From Arthrobacter sp. D5-1 (GTDB lineage: Bacteria; Actinomycetota; Actinomycetes; Actinomycetales; Micrococcaceae), in the NCBI RefSeq assembly GCF_017357425.1, contig NZ_CP014571.1, positions 1,116,001 to 1,180,000 of the forward strand: DNA of 64,000 nt, in the 5' to 3' direction. The translations under genes were made by a program, and so were the position numbers. Below are positions 34,468 to 42,356 of the stretch, piece after piece (positions within the stretch are counted from its first letter, which is position 1; every line of letters starts with the position of its first letter). The notes under the pieces were generated by a model. It was given only the letters and a program-made list of their open reading frames with translations, did not search any database and had not been told where the DNA came from.

Positions 34468-36446
34468 TGCAGGCGGTGGTTGGAGGTGGCATCCGTGCGG
34501 CTGCTGCCAGCCCCGCAGGCACACGTGCTGGTGGCGGCGGGGTTCTAGGCGGCTCTTCGAATGCTGGGGCCTTTGATGTGGTGATGGCTTCCGAGGGCGT
34601 AGCGTCTGCACGATTCGATGGTTCGCTGCCCATTCGATGGCTGGAACGGCATAGTGCGCAGGGAACCCCCGAAACGGGTGGGCTTGTGACGGACGCATCT
34701 ACTGATGCCGGCGTCTCCGAGGAGTCGTCGTTCGCCCATTTCGATGGTTCGCTGCCCATTCGATGGTTGGAACGGCATGGTGCGCAGGGAACCCCCGAAA
34801 TGGGTGGGCTTGTGTCGGATGTGCTTGGGGATGCTGCGCTGGGCGGTTTTGTGCCCCTGACTGGGAACGCCCCCATGCTTGAGGTTGAGGGCGCGGTTGA
34901 CGCTGTGGGCGGTGATGCAGGGATGGCTGCGTCAGGCCGTGTGGCACCGTCTCCTGCCGCCGCCGAATCGCCAGCAGCCCTGGACACGGACACGGAAGCG
35001 CAGCCCGCCCATTTCGATGGCTCGCTGCCCATTCGACGCTTCCTACCGTCTAATCCGCAGCAAGCCGTCGAATCGGAGGGGCTTGATCCGGACATAGCAG
35101 CGAGCGCTGGCGTGGTTGTGGCTGCCGGTGGCCCTGAGGTTGCCCCGGATCTTGCCAGCGACGCATTGCCGCTCGCCCATTTCGACGGCTCGCTGCCCAT
35201 TCGATGGTTGGAACGGCATGGTCCGCAGGGAACCCCCGAAATGGACGAGCTTGAGGCGGACGTAGCTGCGGGTGCCGGTGGCGCTTCGAGTGCTGGCATG
35301 CCTGCGGTTGCGGCAGTGCCTGTGGTCGCTCCGGGCCCAGCTGCCGAGGCGTCGCAGTCTGCCCATTTCGATGGCTCGCTGCCCATTCGACGGCTCGTAC
35401 CCTCTAGTCCGCAGCAAGCCGTCGAATCGGATGCGGATGTTCCGGGTGCTCCCGTTCCAGGTACTCAAGACCTCGCCGCTGACACGTCCGCCCATTTCGA
35501 TGGCTCGCTGCCGGTTCGATGGTTGGAAAGGCATGGTGCGCTGGGAACCCCCGAAACGGGAGTAGCTGCGCTGGGAACCCCCGAAACGGGAGTAGCTGCG
35601 CTGGGAACCGCTGCGAGTGGGACTGCTGGCATGCTTGCGGTTGCGGCAGTGCCTGTGGTCGCTCCGGGCCCAGCTGCCGAGGCGTCGCAGTCTGCCCATT
35701 TCGATGGCTCGCTGCCCATTCGACGGCTCGTACCCTCTAGTCCGCAGCAAGCCGTCGAATCGGATGCGGATGTTCCGGGTGCTCCCGATCCAGGTACTCA
35801 AGACCTCGCCGCTGACACGTCCGCCCATTTCGGGGCTTCGCTGCCGGTTCGATGGTTGGAACGGCATGGTGCGCAGGGAACCCCCGAACCGGGCGCGATC
35901 CACGCCATGCCAGCCCCGCTCACTGTCCACCCCGCGGCCACACCCACCACGCTCCCGCCAACCCCCGCCGGAACCGCGCTCCAGCCAACCCTTCAACAAC
36001 CCCTCACACCCCAACTCGCAGCCCCCCTCTTTTCCCTGGCGTCGGCGGCTCCGGGGGAGCACGTGATGACGCTGCGGGTGTCCCCTGAAGACCTGGGACC
36101 CCTCACCGTCCGTGCCCACATCGACGGCACCGGCGTGCGCATCGAGCTGTTTGCCCCCGGGGATGCCGGCAGGGAAGCCGTGCGTCATGTCCTTCCGGAG
36201 CTACGGCGGGGCTTGGAAGACTCCGGCGCAAGCCTGAGCCTGTCCTCCCACAACAGCCCGACGGACACCGGAAAAGACCCCGGCCAAGGAAGCGGCAGTG
36301 CAACCCGTGACGCGGAGCAGCCAGCCCGGCGCGACGGTGACCGGCGGGCAAACAGCACCGAAGACCAACCGCAGCAACCACGGCAGCCGCCACCCGGCGT
36401 CGTGCCTGACGCCAGCACTACAAACCGCCTGGACATCCTCGTCTGA
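34464..36446 (+). CDS. fliK: flagellar hook-length control protein FliK with repeat-filled linker
   Basis: A 660-residue FliK. The C-terminal Flg_hook domain spans about residues 530-600: 'HVMTLRVSPEDLGPLTVRAH', then 'RIELFAPGDAGREAVRHVLP'. Position after fliJ and before flgD is canonical. Residues ~49-476 consist of eight modules beginning 'FDGSLPIRW' or 'FDGSLPIRR', separated by Ala/Val/Pro-rich spacers. Two module types exist: 'LERHGAQGTPE' and 'LVPSSPQQAVES'. The N-terminus is short. FliK measures hook length, so linker expansion could alter hook length. It is longer than the usual 400-500 residues because of the repeats. Confidence 0.85.
   Translation: MMQAVVGGGIRAAAASPAGTRAGGGGVLGGSSNAGAFDVVMASEGVASARFDGSLPIRWLERHSAQGTPETGGLVTDASTDAGVSEESSFAHFDGSLPIRWLERHGAQGTPEMGGLVSDVLGDAALGGFVPLTGNAPMLEVEGAVDAVGGDAGMAASGRVAPSPAAAESPAALDTDTEAQPAHFDGSLPIRRFLPSNPQQAVESEGLDPDIAASAGVVVAAGGPEVAPDLASDALPLAHFDGSLPIRWLERHGPQGTPEMDELEADVAAGAGGASSAGMPAVAAVPVVAPGPAAEASQSAHFDGSLPIRRLVPSSPQQAVESDADVPGAPVPGTQDLAADTSAHFDGSLPVRWLERHGALGTPETGVAALGTPETGVAALGTAASGTAGMLAVAAVPVVAPGPAAEASQSAHFDGSLPIRRLVPSSPQQAVESDADVPGAPDPGTQDLAADTSAHFGASLPVRWLERHGAQGTPEPGAIHAMPAPLTVHPAATPTTLPPTPAGTALQPTLQQPLTPQLAAPLFSLASAAPGEHVMTLRVSPEDLGPLTVRAHIDGTGVRIELFAPGDAGREAVRHVLPELRRGLEDSGASLSLSSHNSPTDTGKDPGQGSGSATRDAEQPARRDGDRRANSTEDQPQQPRQPPPGVVPDASTTNRLDILV
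34610..35893 (+). repeat. eight imperfect palindromic modules inside fliK
   Basis: Copies at 34610-34679, 34735-34804, 35008-35076, 35176-35244, 35362-35430, 35491-35560, 35695-35763 and 35824-35893, each about 69-70 bp, all in one orientation and reading frame. The 5' half (CCCATTTCGATGG, CTCGCTGCCCATTCGA) is shared. In copies 2, 4, 6 and 8 the 3' end (CCCCGAAATGGG or close) is the inverse of the 5' end; in copies 3, 5 and 7 a different 3' half (GCAGCAAGCCGTCGAATCGG) again inverts the 5' half. So both types can fold into hairpins at nucleic acid level while coding a fixed peptide. Confidence 0.85.
35291..35893 (+). repeat. 333-bp offset direct duplication and 30-bp tandem repeat in fliK
   Basis: The segment from 35291 is repeated almost base for base from 35624, an offset of 333 bp (111 codons), running through two palindromic modules. 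A 30-bp unit (CTGGGAACCCCCGAAACGGG plus AGTAGCTGCG) is also tandemly repeated at 35541-35610. All copies keep the reading frame. Confidence 0.85.
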
Positions 36447-36464
36447 CGTGAAGGAGAGACAACC

Positions 36465-36899
36465 ATGACCATTCCCGCAATTGCGGCCAGCAACGGCGTC
36501 GGATCGGGTGAGGCTGCCCGCACTCCCGTCAAGACCATGGATTCGGAGGTTTTCATGTCCTTGCTGGTGACACAGCTGAGGTACCAGGATCCCAGTGCGC
36601 CCATGGACACCAACCAGATGATGAGCCAGTCCGTGCAGCTTTCCATGATGGAGAAGATGACTGAGCTGACGACCGGTGCCAGGGAGAGCTTCTCTCTGCA
36701 GATGCGTACCGCTGCGGCACAGATCATCGGGACCCAGGTGAGCTACGCGCTCGCCGACGGGACCAAAGGCGACGGCGTGGCCAGCGCTGTGTCTTTCGCT
36801 GATGGCGTTCCGACGGTGACGGTGGGCGACGCCAAGGTCCCGCTGGATCTGATCACCGGCATGACCGCACCAAGCAAAAAGACTGAAACCTCAATCTGA
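36465..36899 (+). CDS. flgD: flagellar hook capping protein FlgD
   Basis: A 144-residue hook scaffold. 'MDSEVFMSLLVTQLRYQDPS' then 'APMDTNQMMSQSVQLSMMEK' is the diagnostic FlgD N-terminal core. It lacks the larger C-terminal FlgD_ig domains, so it is a short form. ATG 36465 follows GAAGGAGAG. Lies directly between fliK and flgE. Confidence 0.9.
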   Translation: MTIPAIAASNGVGSGEAARTPVKTMDSEVFMSLLVTQLRYQDPSAPMDTNQMMSQSVQLSMMEKMTELTTGARESFSLQMRTAAAQIIGTQVSYALADGTKGDGVASAVSFADGVPTVTVGDAKVPLDLITGMTAPSKKTETSI

Positions 36900-36945
36900 T
36901 TTTTCCCAAGACCTACCCCGAACCAACCCGAAGAAAGGCAACACC

Positions 36946-38118
36946 ATGCTCCGTTCGCTGTACTCCGGAATTTCCGGCCTCCGCGCCCACCAGACCATGC
37001 TGGACGTCACCGGCAACAACATCGCCAACGTGAACACCACCGGCTACAAGTCGTCGTCCGCGCAGTTCCAGGACACGCTCTCGCAGATGACCCAGGGCGC
37101 TGCCGGCCCGCAGCAGGAAGTTGGCGGCTCCAACCCGGCGCAGATCGGGCTCGGCGTCCGGGTGGCGGGCGTCAGTACCAACTTCGGCCAGGGCTCGTCG
37201 CAGAGCACCGGCCGCGGCACTGACCTGATGATTTCCGGCGAGGGCTTCTTTGTCACCGGCAAGGGGACGCAGCAGTACTACACGCGTGCCGGCAACTTCC
37301 AGATGGACGCTGCGGGCCGTTTGGTCAGTCCCGACGGCGGCATCCTCCAGGGCTGGACGGCCACCAACGGTGTCGTCAACACAGGCGGAGCCACGGGCCC
37401 CATCACCTTGTCCCCGGACACCACTGCACCGGCAGTTGCCACGACGCAGGCCACCCTCGGCGGCAACCTGCCGTCCGACGCTGCGGTAGGAACCTCCGTT
37501 GAACGCCAGGTCAAGGTGTACGACTCCAACGGAGCAGAGCGCAGCCTCACCCTGACGTTCAGCCGTTCGGCCACTGGCTGGAACGTAGCCGGCGCGGATG
37601 CCAACGGGGCTACAGGAGCATCCACGCTCACGTTCGCCAACGGTGCGCTGACGTCCGGCGGGACCATGACAGTTGGCGGGATCACCGTCAACATGGGCGC
37701 GGTCACAGGGTTTGCGCAGCTGAACACCTTGGCTGTCACCAGCCAGAACGGCGCAGAAGCCGGTGAGCTTGAGTCCTTCACCCTTGCCGGCGATGGTTCG
37801 CTGATTGGTTCCTTCAGCAACGGCGCCAAAGAAGTACTGGCCCGGGTGGCACTGGCCCGTTTCACCAACCCCGAGGGCCTCGAAAAGGCCGGCGGCTCCA
37901 CCTACGTTGCCACGGCAAACTCGGGAGCGGCCCAGCTTGGCGGTGCCGGTGATGGAGGACTTGGTTCGCTGGCCTCCGGTTCGCTGGAGATGTCCAACGT
38001 GGACCTGTCCCAGGAATTCACCAACCTGATTGTGGCCCAGCGTGGTTTCCAGGCAAACGCCCGCATCATCACCACCTCCGATGAGGTCCTGCAGGAACTG
38101 AGCAACCTGAAGCGCTAA
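36946..38118 (+). CDS. flgE: flagellar hook protein FlgE
   Basis: A 390-residue hook subunit. N-terminus 'MLRSLYSGISGLRAHQTMLD', 'VTGNNIANVNTTGYKSSSAQ' and C-terminus 'LSQEFTNLIVAQRGFQANAR' to 'EVLQELSNLKR' are complete. It is the only FlgE/F/G-family gene seen, so it either serves with an unidentified distal rod protein elsewhere or that part is absent. AAGAAAGG precedes ATG 36946. A hairpin and a new promoter follow. Confidence 0.9.
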   Translation: MLRSLYSGISGLRAHQTMLDVTGNNIANVNTTGYKSSSAQFQDTLSQMTQGAAGPQQEVGGSNPAQIGLGVRVAGVSTNFGQGSSQSTGRGTDLMISGEGFFVTGKGTQQYYTRAGNFQMDAAGRLVSPDGGILQGWTATNGVVNTGGATGPITLSPDTTAPAVATTQATLGGNLPSDAAVGTSVERQVKVYDSNGAERSLTLTFSRSATGWNVAGADANGATGASTLTFANGALTSGGTMTVGGITVNMGAVTGFAQLNTLAVTSQNGAEAGELESFTLAGDGSLIGSFSNGAKEVLARVALARFTNPEGLEKAGGSTYVATANSGAAQLGGAGDGGLGSLASGSLEMSNVDLSQEFTNLIVAQRGFQANARIITTSDEVLQELSNLKR

Positions 38119-38126
38119 GCCCGGTG

Positions 38127-38154
38127 AGGAAGGCGGTGATCCGGCCGCCTTCCT
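38127..38154 (+). terminator. hairpin terminator after flgE
   Basis: AGGAAGGCGG pairs with CCGCCTTCCT around eight bases, nine bases after the flgE stop. It lacks a T run and touches the next promoter's -35 box. Confidence 0.55.
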
Positions 38155-38180
38155 AACGCCGAGCCCACCGTGGCCGACAG
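38154..38180 (+). promoter_or_regulatory. sigma28-type promoter of flbD-motA-motB
   Basis: TAAC-N15-GCCGACAG, one base different from the flgB and flgN promoters with the same spacing. It lies 46 bases upstream of the flbD ATG. Confidence 0.65.
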
Positions 38181-38225
38181 TAGGGGAAAGAACCACCTCC
38201 GCCCCCAGCCAAAGCAGAACAGCCC

Positions 38226-38507
38226 ATGATCGTTGTCACCCGCCTGAACGGCACACGCTTCGCCGTGAATCCGGACATCCTCGAACGTATCCATGAGAGT
38301 CCGGACACTCACTTGGTGACTCTCGACGGCGCCGCTTACGTTGTGCGGGAATCGCTGGTTGAGGTGGTGGAACTGATCGCGAATTATCGTGCCAGTGTGC
38401 TGCGCCGTGCCCAGGACCTTCCGGCGGTAGCGGGCTATCCGCTGAGCCTGGTCAGGTCGCCTGAGGCTGGCGAAGAGCCAGAGCCCAACCACCCCAACGG
38501 AAGGTAG
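38226..38507 (+). CDS. flbD: flagellar protein FlbD
   Basis: A 93-residue FlbD family protein: 'MIVVTRLNGTRFAVNPDILE' and 'SPDTHLVTLDGAAYVVRESL' are typical. The family occurs upstream of motA in Gram-positive flagellar operons; its function is poorly defined. It is not the sigma54 activator of Caulobacter that shares the name. Confidence 0.85.
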   Translation: MIVVTRLNGTRFAVNPDILERIHESPDTHLVTLDGAAYVVRESLVEVVELIANYRASVLRRAQDLPAVAGYPLSLVRSPEAGEEPEPNHPNGR

Positions 38508-38510
38508 TCC

Positions 38511-39329
38511 ATGACAATCGTCGGTCTGCTGCTGGCCTTCGCATCCGTGGTGGCAATGGTCACCCTGGAACACGCCAACCTGATGTCGCTGCTCCTGCCC
38601 GCACCCATGATCCTGGTTTTCGGTGCCACCATCGCGGTGGGGTTGGCAGGCAATACGCTCCGCGATGTGGTCCAGTCCTTCAAGGACGTACCCAAGGCTT
38701 TCATTGGCAAGCCTGCCAAGCCCACTGAGAGCATTGACGAGTTGGTTCGCCTCGCCGAGAAGGCCCGCAGCGACGGCCTGCTGTCCCTCGAGGAAGAGGC
38801 CAACAACGCCAAGGACCCGTTCCTGCAGCGCTCCCTTCAAAACATCGCCGACGGCACGGACGCCGAGGAACTCCGCCTCTTGATGGAGGATGAGATCGAC
38901 ACCAAAATGCGTGCCGACCACGTGTCCTCCAAGTTCTTCGCAGCACTGGGCGGGTATGCGCCCACCATCGGCATCATCGGAACCGTGGTTTCACTGACCC
39001 ACGTCCTCGAAAACCTGTCTTCTCCCGACCACCTCGGCCCGATGATCGCAGCTGCCTTCGTGGCCACCCTCTGGGGCTTGCTGTCCGCGAACTTCATCTG
39101 GCTGCCGTTGAGCGCCAAGCTCAAGCGCCTGTCGGAGCTTGAAATCGAACGCATGACGCTCCTCATGGAGGGATTGCTGGCGGTGCAGAACGGCACCCAA
39201 CCGCTGCTGCTGGCCGAACGGCTCCGTGCCATGGCTCCTGCCGAGACGAAGGGCAAGTCGAAGCAAGCCAAGGACAAAGCGGACGACGGCGGCAAGCCCG
39301 GCAAGCTTTCGGCGTCCAGGGCAGCATGA
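38511..39329 (+). CDS. motA: flagellar stator protein MotA
   Basis: A 272-residue MotA with four membrane helices: 'IVGLLLAFASVVAMVTLEHA', 'LMSLLLPAPMILVFGATIAV', then after a charged cytoplasmic loop 'LGGYAPTIGIIGTVVSLTHV' and 'AAFVATLWGLLSANFIWLPL'. It forms the proton (or sodium) channel with MotB. ATG 38511 is three bases after flbD; it overlaps motB by four. Confidence 0.9.
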   Translation: MTIVGLLLAFASVVAMVTLEHANLMSLLLPAPMILVFGATIAVGLAGNTLRDVVQSFKDVPKAFIGKPAKPTESIDELVRLAEKARSDGLLSLEEEANNAKDPFLQRSLQNIADGTDAEELRLLMEDEIDTKMRADHVSSKFFAALGGYAPTIGIIGTVVSLTHVLENLSSPDHLGPMIAAAFVATLWGLLSANFIWLPLSAKLKRLSELEIERMTLLMEGLLAVQNGTQPLLLAERLRAMAPAETKGKSKQAKDKADDGGKPGKLSASRAA

Positions 39330-40147
39330 GGTCCCGCAGGAGACGCGGCGGGCAGCCTGAAGAGCACCACGTCGACGAACGCTGGATGGCCTCCTATATG
39401 GACATGGTCACCGTCTTGATGTGCATGTTCATTGTCCTGTTCGCCATGTCCTCGGTGGACCAGGTGAAGTTTGAGAAACTGCGCAACTCCCTGGCCACTG
39501 GATTCGGCACGGAAATCAGCCAGAAAGTGGACACTGCCAGCGGCGTAGTGGTGCCGGCCGAACTCGCCACGTCCAACGGCGAAGGCTTCTCGGCATTGGA
39601 CCTGGCCATCAAGGAGGCCGACAAACTCTCGGCACTGCAGGGCGCCATGCAGGCTAAATTGGACGCCCAGGGCCTGTCAGCAAACGTTCAGTTCGTGGTG
39701 GGGGAGCGTGGGCTGACGGTAAAGCTGGTGGGTTCCCAAACGTTCTTCCAGCCCGACATGCCTGACCTCACCCCCAAGGCCGTCCAGATCCTGGATACCA
39801 TCGCTCCCACCGTGGTGGGTTCCGGCCTGGAGGTCATGGTGGAGGGCCACGCGGCCAAAGGCGTCACGGCTTTCGCGTCCACGTGGGAGCTCTCAGCAGC
39901 ACGTTCCGTGAACGTACTCCGGTATTTCGTTGACAACTCAGGCATGCCACCCGGGCGGATCGGCGCCGTTGCTTTCGGTGCTGCCCGCCAAGTGACGGAC
40001 GATTCCACCGAGGAGCTCATGGAACTGAACCGGCGCGTGGACGTGGTGCTGCTCTCGGCCAGTCCGGAGGATGTCCGTGCGTTGATTCCGGGTGCCATCG
40101 AAGCGCAAACCAAGGAGTCTGCCGCCGCGGCGAAGGCGGCAAAATAG
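39326..40147 (+). CDS. motB: flagellar stator protein MotB
   Basis: A 273-residue MotB with one N-terminal helix carrying the essential Asp in 'SYMDMVTVLMCMFIVLF' and a C-terminal OmpA-like peptidoglycan-binding domain ('LEVMVEGHAAKGVTAFASTW', 'ELSAARSVNVLRYFVD'). It anchors the stator to the cell wall. Basic N-terminus RSRRRRGGQ fits the cytosolic side. Confidence 0.9.
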   Translation: MRSRRRRGGQPEEHHVDERWMASYMDMVTVLMCMFIVLFAMSSVDQVKFEKLRNSLATGFGTEISQKVDTASGVVVPAELATSNGEGFSALDLAIKEADKLSALQGAMQAKLDAQGLSANVQFVVGERGLTVKLVGSQTFFQPDMPDLTPKAVQILDTIAPTVVGSGLEVMVEGHAAKGVTAFASTWELSAARSVNVLRYFVDNSGMPPGRIGAVAFGAARQVTDDSTEELMELNRRVDVVLLSASPEDVRALIPGAIEAQTKESAAAAKAAK

Positions 40148-40186
40148 CGCCCGCAGCAGCCGCCACATAGTCCTGCGCAGAAAGCC

Positions 40187-40213
40187 TTACGCCCCTCCCT
40201 GACATGCCGATAG
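40187..40213 (+). promoter_or_regulatory. sigma28-type promoter overlapping the start of fliM
   Basis: TTAC-N15-GCCGATAG; the -10 box and spacing equal the flgB promoter. The -10 lies inside the ATG-initiated fliM frame and predicts a start near 40220, next to GTG 40222. Confidence 0.55.
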
Positions 40214-40221
40214 TGCCATCC

Positions 40222-41118
40222 GTGGGAGAACAGGAAGATCGCGCGGCGGCACGCCAGCGCACTGTGGACGTCTATGACTTCCGCCGACCCACCACCCTGC
40301 CCCGCCAACACAGCCGCGTGCTGGAAGTGGCCTTTGAAACCTTCGCGCGCCAGTGGGGGACGCAGCTCACCGCCAAAGTCCGGTTGAAGTCCACCGCCAC
40401 CTTGGAACAGCTCAGCATGCAGAGCTACGACGAATACTCTGCCTCTCTTCCGTCGGTGACCTCCATGGTGTTGTGCAGGATCGACGGCAGCGAGTCCCGG
40501 CTGGTCATCCAGTTCCCCGCGACGGCTGCCTTGTCCTGGCTCAGCCGGATGCTCGGCGGGTCAACAGACACCGCGGCTCCGGAGCGGAAATTCACCCAGA
40601 TCGAGCACGCACTGATTTCCCGCATGGTGGAGGAAGTGCTGGAGGATCTGCGGTATTCGCTGGGCAACCTCCTGACCCAGGCCGTGGCCATGGACGGTAT
40701 CCAGTACAACTCCCAGTTCGCGCAAGCCGCTGCGCCGTCTGAACTCATGATCGTGGCCTCCTTCAGCGTCAACGTGGGCGAGACCCAATGCGCTGCCACC
40801 CTGGCCATTCCCGCAGACGTCCTGCTGTCTGGGCTCGGCGACGTGAACCCCACCGTCCACAGCGTGGATAACGAGGCCTTGGTCCGGACGCAGCTCGCCC
40901 AGGTGCCCGTGGATGTTGCCGTGCAGCTGACCCCCGCACCGGTGACGCCGGCGCAGATCCTGGGCCTCGCCGTCGGCGATGTCTTGCACCTGCCGCACCT
41001 GGAAAACCGGCCGTTCGACGTCACCATCAACGGCACCCGCCTGGCCACCGCCGCGGCTGCCCGCCACGGCTCCAGGGCCGCCGCCGTCATCGTCACAACC
41101 GAGGAGCACCAGCGATGA
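40222..41118 (+). CDS. fliM: flagellar motor switch protein FliM
   Basis: A 298-residue FliM from GTG 40222 (304 if the ATG at 40204 is used). 'RQHSRVLEVAFETFARQWGT' and 'ALSWLSRMLGGSTDTAAPER' match the FliM middle domain; 'QILGLAVGDVLHLPHLENRP' lies in the SpoA-like C-terminal domain. The usual N-terminal CheY-binding peptide (LSQxEIDxLL) is not visible. GTG is preferred since a sigma28 -10 box overlaps the ATG region. Overlaps fliN by four bases. Confidence 0.85.
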   Translation: MGEQEDRAAARQRTVDVYDFRRPTTLPRQHSRVLEVAFETFARQWGTQLTAKVRLKSTATLEQLSMQSYDEYSASLPSVTSMVLCRIDGSESRLVIQFPATAALSWLSRMLGGSTDTAAPERKFTQIEHALISRMVEEVLEDLRYSLGNLLTQAVAMDGIQYNSQFAQAAAPSELMIVASFSVNVGETQCAATLAIPADVLLSGLGDVNPTVHSVDNEALVRTQLAQVPVDVAVQLTPAPVTPAQILGLAVGDVLHLPHLENRPFDVTINGTRLATAAAARHGSRAAAVIVTTEEHQR

Positions 41119-41828
41119 GCAACATTTTGACCCTTCAGGCGGCGGCAGCCGAGCGCCTGGCCCTGCATCTGCCGAGTGCTTCCACTCTCCGCGTTGCGGG
41201 CATCGTCCCGGCCCAGGACGCAGCAGCCTACGCTTCTCCCGCCGTGACGGCCACGTTTGTGGGTGCCTCGACCACGGACTTCGCTTTGTTGCTGGTGGAC
41301 CGGTCCTTCCTGGCCGCCGCAGGCGGGTCCGGGCTGCTGGGTGCGGTCTCCGCCATCGATGTCTTGCGTCCCGCCTTGGAACAAGCCGCGTCAGCGTTCG
41401 ACGCCGGTGTGCTGGGGGAGCTGCGCGAGGAAGACGCCGCCGGGCTGCTGTCCGATCCGGGAACCGCAGTATTCGAGCTCAACGACGGCGGTGCCCCCTT
41501 TGGCTGGTTCGCCGTCCGCGTGCGGGACAACGGTGCTGCGCTGAACACGGCCCGCGCCGGCCAGGACAGTGACATGGCTGCGCGTCTGGGCCTCATCAGC
41601 AATGTGGAAATGGCGCTGACCGTGGAGATCGGCCGTACACGGATGTCTGTCCGGGATGCCCTGGCACTGGAGCCCGGACGCGTCATTGAACTGGATCGTT
41701 CGGCCGGGGCGCCGGCCGATGTGCTGCTGAACGGCCGGCTCATCGCTCACGGCGAGGTAGTGGTGGTGGACCAGGACTACGCCGTCCGCATCACCCGCAT
41801 CCTGGACGGGGCAGAGGGAACATTCTAG
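41115..41828 (+). CDS. fliN: flagellar motor switch protein FliN, long form
   Basis: A 237-residue protein with the SpoA/FliN domain at its C-terminus: 'VEMALTVEIGRTRMSVRDAL' and 'LEPGRVIELDRSAGAPADVL', then 'GEVVVVDQDYAVRITRIL'. The ~150-residue N-terminal part resembles a CheC-like/FliY extension more than the short enterobacterial FliN. It builds the C-ring base. Confidence 0.85.
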   Translation: MSNILTLQAAAAERLALHLPSASTLRVAGIVPAQDAAAYASPAVTATFVGASTTDFALLLVDRSFLAAAGGSGLLGAVSAIDVLRPALEQAASAFDAGVLGELREEDAAGLLSDPGTAVFELNDGGAPFGWFAVRVRDNGAALNTARAGQDSDMAARLGLISNVEMALTVEIGRTRMSVRDALALEPGRVIELDRSAGAPADVLLNGRLIAHGEVVVVDQDYAVRITRILDGAEGTF

Positions 41829-42356
41829 ATGGACTCATTCATCCTCGGGCTGCGCGTGCTCGTGGCTCTGGGCGCGGTGCTGGGGCTGATCTGGTTCGTC
41901 CAGAAGCGACTCGGCAAGGGCAAAGGCCGCCGACGCGCCGACGCTGCCCTCACGGTGGTCAGCCGACAGGTGGTGGGCCAGAAAGCCTCTGTGGTGGTGG
42001 TCGATGCCGGGGACAAGCGCTTCCTGCTCGGCGTAACCGAGCACGCGGTCACTGTGCTGCACAGCAGCGACGCGCCCGTTGTTGTTTCGGAGACTGTCGA
42101 GGCAGTAGAGGCTGTGCAGGAACAGCCATCGGCGAGCTTTGCAGAGCTTTTCCGCCAGGCCTCGGGCGAGCCGCTTCCCGAGTTGCGCCGTCGCAGCGAA
42201 CTCCACCTCCGGAGCCAGCCGCGCCGCCTCCCTGACGGTACCCGCGCTGACGGCACCCGCGACCCCGCGCGCACTGCACCACCGATGCACGGCTCCATCC
42301 TGTCCGCGTCCACGTGGCGTCAAGCCTCGGATGCCTTCAGGGGACGCCGCAATTGA
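41829..42356 (+). CDS. fliO: flagellar biosynthetic protein FliO
   Basis: A 175-residue protein with one N-terminal helix ('FILGLRVLVALGAVLGLIWF'), a basic stretch 'QKRLGKGKGRRRAD' and a cytosolic beta segment ('VVVVDAGDKRFLLGVTEHAV') typical of FliO, which helps assemble FliP. Its stop overlaps the TTG of fliP. Confidence 0.85.
   Translation: MDSFILGLRVLVALGAVLGLIWFVQKRLGKGKGRRRADAALTVVSRQVVGQKASVVVVDAGDKRFLLGVTEHAVTVLHSSDAPVVVSETVEAVEAVQEQPSASFAELFRQASGEPLPELRRRSELHLRSQPRRLPDGTRADGTRDPARTAPPMHGSILSASTWRQASDAFRGRRN

Noticed and set aside
34313..36188. Antisense frames over fliK with repeats such as 'PFQPSNGQRTIEMG'
   Set aside because: They are reverse translations of the palindromic modules. 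fliK itself has the conserved Flg_hook domain and fits the operon.
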